A stretch of 64,000 nucleotides of DNA, taken from positions 310,001 through 374,000 of the forward strand of contig NZ_AUFN01000010.1 in the NCBI RefSeq assembly GCF_000426525.1. Direction: 5' to 3'. Every line of letters begins with the position of its first letter. The stretch's first letter is position 1. The notes under the pieces were generated by a model. That model saw only the letters and a list, made by a program, of their open reading frames with translations. It was not told where the DNA came from and did no database searches. This document shows positions 29,348-38,598 of this stretch, one piece after another. The position numbers and the translations under genes were made by a program. The DNA comes from Nocardioides alkalitolerans DSM 16699. Its GTDB lineage: Bacteria; Actinomycetota; Actinomycetes; Propionibacteriales; Nocardioidaceae.

Positions 29348-30364
29348 TCAGACCACGCGCTGCTTCGGGGTCGACTCGGCCACCAGCGCGGGGTCGGTCG
29401 TCGCCACCCCGGCGAGCGCCTTCTCGATGGCCGCGAGGGCGTCCTCGGGGATGACCACGCCGGCCGCCTTGACGTTCTCGCCGACCTGCTCGGGGCGCGA
29501 CGCACCCACGAGGGCGGCGGAGACGTTCTTGTTCTGCAGCACCCAGGCGATCGCCAGCGCCGGCATCGAGAGGCCGAGGTCGGAGGCGATCGGCTTGAGG
29601 TCCTGCACGGCGGCGAGCACGTCGTCGCCCAGGAAGCGCTTGATCGTGTTCGCGCCGCCCGCCTGGTCGGTGGCGCGCGAGCCGGCCGGCAGCTCGGCGC
29701 CGGGCAGGTACTTGCCCGAGAGCACGCCCTGGGCCATCGGCGACCAGACGATCTGCCCGAGGCCGAGCTCCTCGCTCGTGGGCACGACCTCCTCCTCGAT
29801 GACGCGCCACAGCATCGAGTACTGGGGCTGGCTCGACACGAGCGAGATGCCGAGGTCCTGCGCGAGGCCGTGCGCGGCCCGGATCTGGTCGGCGGTCCAC
29901 TCGCTCACGCCGATGTAGTGCGCCTTGCCGGCCCGGACGACGTCGGCGAACGCCTGCATCGTCTCCTCGAGCGGCGTGAACAGGTCGTAGCGGTGCGCCT
30001 GGTAGAGGTCGACGTAGTCGGTCTGGAGCCGGCGCAGCGAGCCGTCGATGGACTCGAGGATGTGCTTGCGCGAGAGTCCGGTGTCGTTCTTGCCCTTGGG
30101 GTCGGGGCCGGTCGGCCAGTAGACCTTCGTGAAGATCTCGAGCGACTCGCGACGCTGGCCCTTGAGCGCTTCGCCGAGCACGGTCTCGGCCTTCCCGTTG
30201 GCGTAGACGTCAGCGGTGTCGAAGCTGGTGATGCCGGCGTCGAGCGCCGCGTGCACGCACGCCGTCGCGACGTCGTTCTCCACCTGGGAGCCGTGTGTGA
30301 GCCAGTTGCCGTACGTGATCTCGGAGATCTGGAGGCCTGAGTTGCCGAGGTAGCGGAATTCCAT
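29348..30364 (-). CDS. Aldo/keto reductase (Kv-beta-like)
   Basis: The 338-residue TIM-barrel oxidoreductase has 'FDTADVYANGKAETVLGEAL' (catalytic Asp and Tyr), 'FTKVYWPTG' (Lys) and 'DYVDLYQAHRYDLFTPLEETM' (His). The NADPH-binding C-terminal part has 'AWVLQNKNVSAALVGASRPEQVGEN'. The first residues 'MEFRYLGNSGLQISEITYGNW' match the voltage-gated potassium channel beta-like group. It reduces aldehydes or ketones with NADPH; the substrate is unknown. It is a single-gene unit with its own terminator. Confidence 0.93.
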   Translation of the reverse strand: MEFRYLGNSGLQISEITYGNWLTHGSQVENDVATACVHAALDAGITSFDTADVYANGKAETVLGEALKGQRRESLEIFTKVYWPTGPDPKGKNDTGLSRKHILESIDGSLRRLQTDYVDLYQAHRYDLFTPLEETMQAFADVVRAGKAHYIGVSEWTADQIRAAHGLAQDLGISLVSSQPQYSMLWRVIEEEVVPTSEELGLGQIVWSPMAQGVLSGKYLPGAELPAGSRATDQAGGANTIKRFLGDDVLAAVQDLKPIASDLGLSMPALAIAWVLQNKNVSAALVGASRPEQVGENVKAAGVVIPEDALAAIEKALAGVATTDPALVAESTPKQRVV

Positions 30365-30408
30365 GGCCTCCAGTCTGCCGCGGGGGCGGTGACGGCCCGG
30401 GGAGTCGC

Positions 30409-32043
30409 TCAGGCGTCGTACGCCGTCGCGGTGCGGGCGACGATCGGGTCGAGGTCGAGCCCGGGCGGCAGCGTGCCGAACGCGCCGCCCCAGTCACGGT
30501 CGAGGCGGGAGGCGCAGAAGGCGTCGGCGACGGCCGCGGGCGCGTGCCGCACGAGCTGGGAGCCGGCGAAGACGAGCGCCATCTGCTCGACGAGCCGGCG
30601 GGCGCGCAGCTCGATGTCGTCGAAGCTCGTCAGCTCCTTCTTCAGGCGCTCCACGGCGGCGTCGTAACGCCGGTCGGCCCCCTGCGCCCGCTCGGCCTCG
30701 GCCAGGAAGGCGTCGAGGGTGTGCGGCTCGCGGGCCAGCGCCCGCAGCGCGTCGAGCGCGGCGACGTTGCCGGAGCCCTCCCAGATCGAGAGCAGCGGCA
30801 GCTCGCGGTAGAGGCGCGGCATGTCGGAGTCCTCGATGTAGCCGTTGCCGCCCAGGCACTCGAGCGCCTCGCCGACGGCCACCGGCGCACGCTTGCACAC
30901 GTAGTACTTCGTGACGGCGAGGGCGATGCGCCGCAGCGCCGACTCCTCCTCGTCGCCCCGCACCGCGCGGTCCCCCGCCCCGGCGAGGCGCAGCATCGCG
31001 GCCGTGGCCGCCTCCGACTCGACCGCGAGGTCGGCCAGCACGTTCGTCATCGCCGGCTGGTCGACGAGCGCGCGCCCGAACGCGCGGCGGTGGCGCGCGT
31101 GGTGGGCGGCCTGCACCAGCCCGGTGCGCATGCCGCCGGCGGAGGCGATGACGCAGTCGAGCCGGGTCATGTTCACCATCTCGACGATGGTGCGCACGCC
31201 GCGTCCCTCCTCCCCCACGAGCCAGCCCACGGCGCCGTCGTACTCGATCTCGGACGAGGCGTTGGAGCGGTTGCCCAGCTTGTCCTTGAGCCGCATCAGC
31301 GCCATCGCGTTGCGCTCGCCGCCGGGCAGCACGCGCGGCACGAGGAAGCAGGAGAGGCCACCGGGCGCCTGGGCGAGCGTGAGGAACAGGTCGGACATCG
31401 GCGCCGAGGTGAACCACTTGTGGCCGGTGAGCAGGTGGGTGCCGTCGGACTGCGGCGTGGCCGTGGTCGTGTTGGCCCGCACGTCGGAGCCGCCCTGCTT
31501 CTCCGTCATCGACATGCCCGCGACCAGCCCGGCCTTGGTGGCGGGGTCGCGCAGGCCGGGGTCGTACGTCGTGTTGGTCAGCAGCGGCTCGAAGCGCGCC
31601 GACAGCGTGGGGTTCGCCCGCAGCGCCGGCACCACGGCGTAGGTCATCGAGATCGGGCAGCCGTGGCCGGCGTCGACGTTCCAGACCATGAACTTCGCGG
31701 CGCGGGCCACGTGGGCGCCCGGCCGGTCGTCGGCCCAGGGGGCGCCGTGCAGCCCGTGGCCGACGGCGGTCTCCATCAGCCGGTGGTAGGCCGGGTCGTA
31801 GTCGACCTCGTCGACGCGGTGGCCGTAGCGGTCGTGGGTGCGCAGCCGCGGCGGGTTGCGCTCCGCCTGCCGACCGAGCTCCTGGGCCTCGGCCGTGCCG
31901 GCGAGCCGGCCGAGGGCGCTCACCTCGTCGAGCGCCCAGCCCGCGCCCTCCCGCTCGAGGCCCTCCCGCAGCGCCGGGTCGGCCGAGGTGTCATGGCCGA
32001 CGAGCGGCGGGACCTGGTTGAGCACCTCGTGCGTGGCCGGCAT
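30409..32043 (-). CDS. AidB-like acyl-CoA dehydrogenase family protein
   Basis: The 544-residue product has the acyl-CoA dehydrogenase fold with an extended N-terminus typical of AidB ('NQVPPLVGHDTSADPALREGLEREGAGW'), the FAD loop 'MSMTEKQGGSDVRANTT', 'HKWFTSAPMSDLFLTLAQ' and the AidB signature 'RELPLLSIWEGSGNVAALDALRAL'. AidB binds DNA and is induced by alkylation damage in E. coli, while its enzymatic role there remains unsettled. The gene is divergent from a PaaX-family regulator, with an operator-like palindrome in the 102-bp gap. Confidence 0.9.
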   Translation of the reverse strand: MPATHEVLNQVPPLVGHDTSADPALREGLEREGAGWALDEVSALGRLAGTAEAQELGRQAERNPPRLRTHDRYGHRVDEVDYDPAYHRLMETAVGHGLHGAPWADDRPGAHVARAAKFMVWNVDAGHGCPISMTYAVVPALRANPTLSARFEPLLTNTTYDPGLRDPATKAGLVAGMSMTEKQGGSDVRANTTTATPQSDGTHLLTGHKWFTSAPMSDLFLTLAQAPGGLSCFLVPRVLPGGERNAMALMRLKDKLGNRSNASSEIEYDGAVGWLVGEEGRGVRTIVEMVNMTRLDCVIASAGGMRTGLVQAAHHARHRRAFGRALVDQPAMTNVLADLAVESEAATAAMLRLAGAGDRAVRGDEEESALRRIALAVTKYYVCKRAPVAVGEALECLGGNGYIEDSDMPRLYRELPLLSIWEGSGNVAALDALRALAREPHTLDAFLAEAERAQGADRRYDAAVERLKKELTSFDDIELRARRLVEQMALVFAGSQLVRHAPAAVADAFCASRLDRDWGGAFGTLPPGLDLDPIVARTATAYDA

Positions 32044-32112
32044 GGGATCTCCTCGTACGTCGGTGGTCGGCGCCGCAGCGGGCGCCCGGCCTGCACGACA
32101 TTACAGATCAGA

Positions 32113-32126
32113 CGACACTCGTGTCG
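32113..32126. promoter_or_regulatory. Palindrome in aidB-like/PaaX divergent promoter region
   Basis: CGACAC-TC-GTGTCG is a perfect 6-bp inverted repeat with a 2-bp centre, 20 bp upstream of the PaaX-type start and 70 bp upstream of the AidB-like start. It is a plausible binding site for the PaaX regulator. Confidence 0.45.
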
Positions 32127-32145
32127 AGAGACGTAGCGTGGCACG

Positions 32146-32874
32146 ATGCCGTCCGTGCCGAGCGACCCGTCCCCGCTGCCCGCCCGGTCGGTCGCGCTCA
32201 GCCTGCTCCTCGGCTCGCACCCGGACCGGATGTCGCCCGCCCGCCTCACGCGGGCCGGTGAGCGCTTCGGCGTCCCGGCCGCCACGATGCGCGTCGCCCT
32301 CACCCGCGCCGTCGCGGCCGGCGACCTGCGCCGGGTCGACGGCGACTACGTGCTCGGCGAGCGCCTGGTGGCGCGCCAGCGGCGCCAGGACGAGGCCGTC
32401 GAGGACGCCGGCCTGCCCTGGGACGGCACCTGGGAGCAGGCGGTCGTCGTGGTCACGGGCCGCTCCGGCAGCGAGCGCGCGAGCCTGCGCGACGACCTCG
32501 CGCGGGCCCGCCTGGCCGAGCTGCGCGAGGGCGTGTGGACCCGGCCGGCCAACCTGCGCCGGCCCCCGCCGTACGCGAGCGAGCCCGTGCTTCGCTGCTT
32601 CCGCGCGACGCCGTACGACGACGGGCCCACGGCCGCGCGCGACCTCGCGGGCCAGCTCTGGGACCTGCCCGCCTGGGCCCGCGAGGGGCGCGCGCTGCTG
32701 GCGGGTCTCACCACGACCTCGGACCCCGCCCCGCGCCTCGCCGTCGCCGCCGCGCTGGTGCGCCACCTGGCCACCGATCCCCTGCTGCCCGCCGCGCTCC
32801 TGCCCGCGGACTGGCCGGGCGACGAGCTGCGGGCGGCGTACGGGACCTACCAGGCCAGCCTGCGCGACCTCTGA
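32146..32874 (+). CDS. PaaX family transcriptional regulator
   Basis: The 242-residue product opens with a winged helix ('ARSVALSLLLGSHPDRMSPARLTRAGERFGVPAATMRVALTRAV' region, residues 13-56), then the PaaX middle segment 'LPWDGTWEQAVV' and the C-terminal domain 'ATDPLLPAALLPADWPGDELRAAYGTYQ'. PaaX proteins repress phenylacetate or related acyl-CoA catabolic genes and release DNA on binding an acyl-CoA. Being divergent from the AidB-like gene, that gene is the probable target. Confidence 0.9.
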   Translation: MPSVPSDPSPLPARSVALSLLLGSHPDRMSPARLTRAGERFGVPAATMRVALTRAVAAGDLRRVDGDYVLGERLVARQRRQDEAVEDAGLPWDGTWEQAVVVVTGRSGSERASLRDDLARARLAELREGVWTRPANLRRPPPYASEPVLRCFRATPYDDGPTAARDLAGQLWDLPAWAREGRALLAGLTTTSDPAPRLAVAAALVRHLATDPLLPAALLPADWPGDELRAAYGTYQASLRDL

Positions 32875-32906
32875 GGTCGGCCGGGCTCGGAGGGGCTCAG
32901 CCGGGC

Positions 32907-33890
32907 TCAGCCGGCGGTGCGCTGGCGCGGGGTGCGACCGGTCCAGCGGCGGTGGGCGTGGATGAAGCTCGAGGCCTCGGCGTAGCCCAGCCGCAGCGCG
33001 ACGTCGTCGACCGTCAGCTGCGAGTCGAGCAGCTCGCCGGCGAGGGTCGCGCGCACCTCGTCGAGCAGCTCGGAGTACGACGTGCCCGCCGCCGCGAGCC
33101 GGCGGCGCAGCGTGCGCTCGCTCAGGCCGAGCCCGGCGGCGACCGCCGCGGCCGGCGCGCCCCGGTGCAGCTCCTGGGCGATCAGCACCCGCACCTGCTG
33201 GGCGGTGCCGCTGCGCTCGCGGCGCCGGGTGACGAGGTCGGCGCAGAGGCTCTCGCAGATCACGACGCTCTGGGGGTTGCCCTGCGGGAGCGGTCGCTCG
33301 AGCTCCGCCACGGGGAACGTCAGCACGGCGCTCGCGCGGCCGTCGGCCCCCGCGCCCGCCTCGACCCGCACCGGGAGCCCGGGCAGGAGCTCGGCGAGCA
33401 CCGCGGCGATGGCGGCGGTGTCGCGGGCGACGAGGAAGTCGCGCACGTCGGCCGGCAGGGTGCCGCCCTCGACGACCACCCGCACGTCGTCGCCGGCGAG
33501 CTCGGCGTGCGGCAGGGCGAACGTGAAGCTGAGGTCGAGGTAGCGGGTCGCGAGGTTGACCGCGTCGAGCAGCGTGCGGCTCGCGAGCATCGCGAAGCCG
33601 AAGATGCCGAACGAGCTGAGGTGGTAGGACGCGCCGACCCGCTCGCCGAGCTCCCGGGGCGACAGCTCCCCCCGGTGCCGCAGCAGCGCGCGGACGACGC
33701 TCAGCTCCTGGTCGGCGGTGACCTCGCGGTCGGCGACGGCGACGTCCGCGACGCGCAGCCCGCTGCCCGCGAGGAGGTCACCGGGGGCGAGGCCCTGGCC
33801 CTCGGCGTAGCGGAGGAGGACGGCCACCCCGGAGACCCAGCGCGGGAAGCGCCAGTCCCGGGCGACCGGATCGAGCAGTGCGACGGACAT
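32907..33890 (-). CDS. AraC-family transcriptional regulator (Arabinose_bd-type N-terminus)
   Basis: The 327-residue protein has the N-terminal sensor domain of the OruR/'arabinose-binding' AraC group ('LSPRELGERVGASYHLSSFGIFGFAMLASRTLLDAVNLATRYLDLS' region) and a C-terminal AraC HTH ('AVAAGLGLSERTLRRRLAAAGTSYSELLDEVRATLA', 'VDDVALRLGYAEASSFIHAHRRWTG'). It is divergent from the monooxygenase/GMC/decarboxylase operon with 69 bp between starts, so it is the likely activator of that operon. Confidence 0.93.
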   Translation of the reverse strand: MSVALLDPVARDWRFPRWVSGVAVLLRYAEGQGLAPGDLLAGSGLRVADVAVADREVTADQELSVVRALLRHRGELSPRELGERVGASYHLSSFGIFGFAMLASRTLLDAVNLATRYLDLSFTFALPHAELAGDDVRVVVEGGTLPADVRDFLVARDTAAIAAVLAELLPGLPVRVEAGAGADGRASAVLTFPVAELERPLPQGNPQSVVICESLCADLVTRRRERSGTAQQVRVLIAQELHRGAPAAAVAAGLGLSERTLRRRLAAAGTSYSELLDEVRATLAGELLDSQLTVDDVALRLGYAEASSFIHAHRRWTGRTPRQRTAG

Positions 33891-33959
33891 GGCCGGAATT
33901 ATGGATCACCTGGCCGCGAATGTCTCGTGGGTCACACGGCGCGTTCCTAGGCTGCCGGC

Positions 33960-35531
33960 GTGAGCACCTCCTCCCTGCCCCCGTCGACCCCGTCGACCCC
34001 GTCGTCGCCCCCGCCGGCGACCGGGTCCGGCGGCCTGCGCGTGGTCGTGATCGGCGCGGGCTTCGCGGGCCTGGCCTGCGCGGTGGCCCTGCGCGACGCC
34101 GGTGTCGACGACGTGGTGCTGCTGGAGCGGGCCGACGACGTCGGGGGCGTGTGGCGCGACAACACCTACCCCGGGGCGGCGTGCGACGTGCCGTCGTCGC
34201 TCTACTCGTTCTCGTTCGACTCGAACCCGGGCTGGACGCGGATCTACTCCGAGCAGCCCGACATCCTCGCGTACCTGCGCGACGTGACCGCGAAGCGCGA
34301 CCTGCGGCGGCTGGTGCGCACCGGCGCCCGCGTCACGGCGGCGCGGTACGACGACCGCGCGGGCACCTGGACCGTCGAGCTCGCCTCGGGCGAGACCCTC
34401 GGGGCCGACCTCGTCGTCTCCGCCGTCGGCCAGCTCTCGGAGCCGGCCGTGCCCGCGCTCGCCGGGGCCGAGGAGTTCGCCGGACCCGCCTTCCACTCCG
34501 CCCGCTGGCGCCACGACGTCGACCTCACCGGCCGCGACGTGGTGGTCGTCGGCACGGGCGCCAGCGCCATCCAGTTCGTGCCCGTCGTCGCCGCGCAGGC
34601 CGGCACCGTCACCGTGCTGCAGCGCTCCGCGCCGTACGTCGTGCCGAAGCCCGACGGCCGCTACCCGCGCCCGCTGCGTGCGCTGCTGCGCCGCTCGCGG
34701 CGCCTGCGCCACGTCGAGCGCCGCGCGGTCTGGCACCTCACCGAGCGCTACAACGCCGCGCTCTCCGGGACGCGCCCGCGCTCCCTCATCCCCCTGGTGG
34801 TGCGGTGGGTCTGGGCGTGGCAGCTGCGGCGCCAGGTCTCCGACCCCACCCTGCGCGAGAAGCTCGTGCCCACCGACCCGCTCGGCTGCAAGCGGCTGCT
34901 GTTCAGCAACGACTGGTACCGCACGCTCGACCAGCCCCACGTCGACGTCGTGACCACCGGCGTCGACCACGTGGAGGCCGACGCCGTCGTGCTGGCCGAC
35001 GGGCGGCGGCTGCCCGCCGACGTCCTCATCTGGGGCACCGGGTTCGCCGCGACCGACTTCCTCGCCGGCCTCGAGGTGACGGGCCGCGACGGCGTCCGGC
35101 TGCACGACGTCTGGGCCGACGGCGCCGCCGCCCACCTCGGCCTCACGGTGCCGGGGTTCCCGGGCCTCGCACTGATGTACGGCCCCAACACCAACCTGGG
35201 CGGCTCCAGCATCCTCGGCATGCTCGAGCCGCAGGCGGCGTACGTCGCCCAGCTCGCCCTGAGCCTGCAGCACCTCCGTGCGAGCGGCCGGGCGGCCTCC
35301 CTCGACGTACGACGCGAGGTCGCCGCCGTCTACGACTCCGAGATGCAGGCGCGGCTCGCGACGAGCGTGTGGGCCGGCTGCGAGAGCTGGTACCGCACCG
35401 CGAGCGGCCGCGTCACCACGAACTGGCCGGGCCAGGTGGCGGAGTACCAGCGCCGCACGGCCCGGTTCGAGACCGACGACTACGAGGAGGTGGCGGCATG
35501 TCCGCAGGTGCCGGCGCAGGTCCGGACGTGA
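33960..35531 (+). CDS. Flavin-containing (Baeyer-Villiger-type) monooxygenase
   Basis: The 523-residue product has an N-terminal Pro/Ser tail, the FAD motif 'VVVIGAGFAGLACAVAL', the class B motif 'GVWRDNTYPGAACDVPSSLYSFSF', the FxGxxxHxxxW signature in 'FAGPAFHSARWRHD', the NADPH motif 'VVVVGTGASAIQ' and 'DVLIWGTGFAATDFL'. This set marks class B flavoprotein monooxygenases that convert ketones to esters or lactones. It is the first gene of an operon; its end overlaps the GMC gene by 34 bp. GTG 33960 is the start. The ketone substrate is unknown. Confidence 0.92.
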   Translation: MSTSSLPPSTPSTPSSPPPATGSGGLRVVVIGAGFAGLACAVALRDAGVDDVVLLERADDVGGVWRDNTYPGAACDVPSSLYSFSFDSNPGWTRIYSEQPDILAYLRDVTAKRDLRRLVRTGARVTAARYDDRAGTWTVELASGETLGADLVVSAVGQLSEPAVPALAGAEEFAGPAFHSARWRHDVDLTGRDVVVVGTGASAIQFVPVVAAQAGTVTVLQRSAPYVVPKPDGRYPRPLRALLRRSRRLRHVERRAVWHLTERYNAALSGTRPRSLIPLVVRWVWAWQLRRQVSDPTLREKLVPTDPLGCKRLLFSNDWYRTLDQPHVDVVTTGVDHVEADAVVLADGRRLPADVLIWGTGFAATDFLAGLEVTGRDGVRLHDVWADGAAAHLGLTVPGFPGLALMYGPNTNLGGSSILGMLEPQAAYVAQLALSLQHLRASGRAASLDVRREVAAVYDSEMQARLATSVWAGCESWYRTASGRVTTNWPGQVAEYQRRTARFETDDYEEVAACPQVPAQVRT

Positions 35532-37282
35532 ACGGCTTCGACTACGACGTGCTCGTCGTGGGGTCGGGCTTCGGCGGCAGCGTGAGCGCCCTGCGGCTGA
35601 CGGAGAAGGGCTACCGCGTCGGCGTGCTCGAGGCCGGGCGCCGCTTCGCCGACGACGAGTTCGCGACCTCGTCGTGGCGGGCGCGCGACTACCTCTTCGC
35701 CCCGCGGCTCGGCCTCCAGGGCATCCAGCGGGTCGACCTGCTGAAGGACGTGCTGGTGCTCTCGGGCGCCGGTGTGGGCGGCGGCTCCCTCGTCTACGCG
35801 AACACGCTCTACGAGCCGCCGGCCGCGTTCTACGCCGACCCCTCCTGGGCGCACGTCACCGACTGGCGCGACGAGCTGCGCGACGCCTACGACCAGGCCA
35901 AGCGGATGCTCGGCGTCACGACGTACCCCCGCACCACGCCCTCGGACCGCGTGATGGCCGAGGTGGCGGCCGAGCTCGGCGTGGCCGAGAGCTTCGTGCC
36001 CACCCCGGTGGGCGTGCTGCGCGGGGAGGACCACGGCGTCGGGCCCGGCGAGCGCGTCGCCGACCCCTACTTCGGCGGCGCGGGGCCCGAGCGGCGGGCG
36101 TGCACCGACTGCGGCTCCTGCATGACGGGCTGCCGCGTGGGCGCCAAGAACACGCTGGTGAAGAACTACCTCCACCTCGCCGAGAGCGCCGGCGCGGTGG
36201 TGCACGAGCTGACGACCGTCACCGACGTGCGCCCGCTGCGCGACGGCGGCTACGCCGTGGAGACGCGCCGCTCGAACGGCGTCGGCCGCGCCCGGACCAC
36301 CCTCACCGCCGAGCAGGTCGTGTTCTCCGCCGCGGCCCTCGGCACGCAGCGGCTGCTGCACCGGCTGCGCGCGTCGGGCAGCCTGCCGGGCATCTCGCCG
36401 CACCTCGGCGAGCTCTCGCGCACCAACTCCGAGGCGATCCTCGGGGTGCGGGCCCGCTCCCGTGGCCGGTCGGGCCGCGTGGACTTCAGCGAGGGCGTCG
36501 CCATCACCTCGTCGATCCACCTCGACGACTCCACCCACGTCGAGCCGGTGCGCTACGGCGCCGGCAGCAACGCGATGGCGCTGCTGATGGCCACGCTGGC
36601 CGACCCCGAGACGGGTCGTCGACGGTGGGCGCTCGGGCTGCGCGCGATGTGGCGGGGCCGGCGCGACCTCGCCGGCTTCCACCTGCCGCGCGGCTGGTCG
36701 CAGCGCACGCTCGTGCTGCTCGTCATGCAGAGCCTCGACAACTCGCTCACCACGCGGCTGCGCAAGCGGCGGTTCGGGCTCGGCACGAAGCTGACGACCA
36801 CCCAGGGCGCGGGTGAGCCCAGCCCCGTCTGGATCCCCGCCGGCCACGACCTCGCGCGCCGCATCGCCACCCACGTCGACGGTGTGCCCGCCGGCGCCTG
36901 GAACGACCTCGTCAACGTGCCCACCACCGGCCACTTCATCGGCGGGTGCCGGATGGGTGCGTCGGCCGACGAGGGGGTCATCGACCCCTACCACCGGCTG
37001 CACGGCCACCCGGGCCTGCACGTCATCGACGGCTCGGCCGTCTGCGCCAACCTCGGCGTCAACCCGTCGCTGTCGATCACCGCGCTCGCCGAGCGGGCGA
37101 CGTCGCTGTGGCCGAACCGGGGCGAGGTCGACCGCCGGCCCCCGCTGGGGGCGCCGTACGAGCGCATCGACCCCGTCGTGCCGCGGCACCCCGTCGTACC
37201 GGCCGAGGCGCCCGCCGCGCTGCGGCTCGGTCCGACGCGGCTACGGCCGTCCGCGCCGAGCCCGACGGAGCGGACCGCGTGA
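35498..37282 (+). CDS. GMC oxidoreductase, cholesterol-oxidase-like, with Cys cluster
   Basis: ATG 35498 (GAGGAGG 7 bp upstream) gives 594 residues. The FAD motif is 'YDVLVVGSGFGGSVSALRL'; the C-terminal GMC motifs include 'TTGHFIGGCRMG' and 'HVIDGSAVCANLGVNPSLSITALAER'. Around residue 205 a CxxCxxCxxxC cluster ('CTDCGSCMTGC') resembles a [4Fe-4S] ferredoxin site, as seen in mycobacterial ChoD-like proteins. It should oxidise an alcohol, perhaps sterol-like, using an electron acceptor other than oxygen if the cluster is real. It overlaps the monooxygenase upstream (34 bp) and the decarboxylase-like gene downstream (GTGA). Confidence 0.92.
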   Translation: MSAGAGAGPDVNGFDYDVLVVGSGFGGSVSALRLTEKGYRVGVLEAGRRFADDEFATSSWRARDYLFAPRLGLQGIQRVDLLKDVLVLSGAGVGGGSLVYANTLYEPPAAFYADPSWAHVTDWRDELRDAYDQAKRMLGVTTYPRTTPSDRVMAEVAAELGVAESFVPTPVGVLRGEDHGVGPGERVADPYFGGAGPERRACTDCGSCMTGCRVGAKNTLVKNYLHLAESAGAVVHELTTVTDVRPLRDGGYAVETRRSNGVGRARTTLTAEQVVFSAAALGTQRLLHRLRASGSLPGISPHLGELSRTNSEAILGVRARSRGRSGRVDFSEGVAITSSIHLDDSTHVEPVRYGAGSNAMALLMATLADPETGRRRWALGLRAMWRGRRDLAGFHLPRGWSQRTLVLLVMQSLDNSLTTRLRKRRFGLGTKLTTTQGAGEPSPVWIPAGHDLARRIATHVDGVPAGAWNDLVNVPTTGHFIGGCRMGASADEGVIDPYHRLHGHPGLHVIDGSAVCANLGVNPSLSITALAERATSLWPNRGEVDRRPPLGAPYERIDPVVPRHPVVPAEAPAALRLGPTRLRPSAPSPTERTA

Positions 37283-37932
37283 GCGCGACGTACCCGCCCC
37301 AGCCCTGGGACCTCGTCGGTCGGGGCTGGATCACCACGTGGGCGCTCGACCGCGCGGCGCTGCCCGAGCTGCCGGCCGGGGTGCGGCCCGTCGGGCGGCG
37401 CGGCCGGGCGGTCGCGGCGACGATGTTCGTGGACTACGGCGCGAGCGGGCTGCTCGCGTACGGCGAGCTGCTGGCCGGTGTGCTCGTACGGCGCGGAGCC
37501 CGCGTCGGCCTGGCGATCACCGACATCTGGGTCGACTCCCCCGCCTCGCGGGAGGGCGGCCGCGCGCTGTGGGGCGTGCCGAAGGAGCTCGCGGACTTCG
37601 GCGACCTCTCCACCGAGCCGGTCGACGGCGAGCTCGTGGCGTCGACGGCGGGCGCGGACCTCGCCCGGGCGTCGTTCACGCCGGCCCGCCTGCCGGGGGT
37701 GCCGCTGCCCCTGCCGGTGACGGCGTTCATCGCCCAGACCGTGCCGGTCGGGCCGTCCGACGCGCCCGGGGCCGAGACCGTGTGGACGCCCGTGCGGGCC
37801 GGCGCGCGGTCGGTGCGCCTGGCCCGGGGCCGGTGGTCGTCACCGGCCACCAGCCCGCTCGGGTGGATGACCGGCGCCCGGCCCCTCGCCAGCGTGGTCG
37901 CCGACGGGTTCGAGATGCGCTTCGGGGCCTGA
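37279..37932 (+). CDS. Acetoacetate decarboxylase family protein
   Basis: GTG 37279 gives 217 residues. The motif 'GGRALWGVPKELADF' places a Lys at residue 102 where acetoacetate decarboxylase has its Schiff-base Lys. The rest ('MFVDYGASGLLAYGELL', 'SPLGWMTGARPL') fits the ADC-like fold. Some members decarboxylate beta-keto acids, others act as hydratase/aldolase-like enzymes. It ends the monooxygenase-GMC operon, where an alcohol would be oxidised to a ketone, lactonised and further processed. This pathway order is inferred. Confidence 0.8.
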   Translation: MSATYPPQPWDLVGRGWITTWALDRAALPELPAGVRPVGRRGRAVAATMFVDYGASGLLAYGELLAGVLVRRGARVGLAITDIWVDSPASREGGRALWGVPKELADFGDLSTEPVDGELVASTAGADLARASFTPARLPGVPLPLPVTAFIAQTVPVGPSDAPGAETVWTPVRAGARSVRLARGRWSSPATSPLGWMTGARPLASVVADGFEMRFGA

Positions 37933-37934
37933 CG

Positions 37935-38030
37935 CGCCGAGCTGTCGCGTCTGCACGCCCCTGAGGTGCCGAGCTGTCGCGTCTGCAGCGCCCTGAGGTG
38001 CCGAGCTGTCGGGTCTGCACGCCCGCAGGA
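37935..38030 (+). repeat. Three tandem 32-bp units (cluster 1)
   Basis: Three head-to-tail 32-bp units start at 37935, 37967 and 37999, each beginning G(T/C)GCCGAGCTGTCGSGTCTG. They lie between convergent genes. The same unit recurs at 39202-39297 (same direction, diverged) and 39869-40020 (inverted). Confidence 0.9.
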
Positions 38031-38031
38031 G

Positions 38032-38598
38032 TCAGGCGCGCCAGGCCGGGTCGCGGCCGATGAAGGCGGCGAGCCGATCGGACGCCGGCGCGTCGTCGGC
38101 GACGGCCTGCCGCGGTCCGTACTGGCCGCTGGCTCGGAGCATCTCGTCCAGCGGCTCCATGCCGGCCAGCATCGCGGCGCACCGGTCCTCGTCGAGGCCG
38201 GGTTCCCGACCCGAGGCCCGCGCGAGGTCCCACGAGTGCAGGAAGACGTCGGCGGTGTAGAACTGCGCGACCGCCGCGGCCAGTGGCAGCTCGCCGAGGT
38301 GCGGGTTCGTCAGGGTGAGCTCGGCCGTCGCGGGGTCGTCGAGCAGGGCCTGCACCGCGTCGTACTGGTGCCGCCACGCGCCGACGGGGTCGTCGGCGGC
38401 CGGGGGGCCGGGTGGCAGCGCGACGGTCGAGCCCGCCGCCAGGAACCCGGGGAACCACGTCGTGAGGTGGTCGACCACGTCGCGGGCGCGCCACGCGGGC
38501 ACGGGGCTCGGAGCGTCCCAGTCGACGACCCCGGCCACCAGGTCGCCGAAGTGGGCGCCCACGGCGCGGTGGTCGTCGGCGGGGGTCGGGTCGGTCAC
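38032..38598 (-). CDS. TIGR03086-type metal-binding protein (DinB/MDMPI superfamily)
   Basis: GTG 38598 gives 188 residues. 'WRARDVVDHLTTWFPGFLAAG', 'DVFLHSWDLARASG' and 'MEPLDEMLRASGQYGP' match the actinobacterial TIGR03086 family, a branch of the mycothiol-dependent maleylpyruvate isomerase/DinB helical fold. The histidines of 'DVVDHL' and 'FLHSWDLA' are the expected divalent metal ligands. The enzymatic role is unknown; thiol-dependent detoxification is possible. The start overlaps the SRPBCC stop (GTGA), so the two are coupled. Confidence 0.87.
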   Translation of the reverse strand: MTDPTPADDHRAVGAHFGDLVAGVVDWDAPSPVPAWRARDVVDHLTTWFPGFLAAGSTVALPPGPPAADDPVGAWRHQYDAVQALLDDPATAELTLTNPHLGELPLAAAVAQFYTADVFLHSWDLARASGREPGLDEDRCAAMLAGMEPLDEMLRASGQYGPRQAVADDAPASDRLAAFIGRDPAWRA

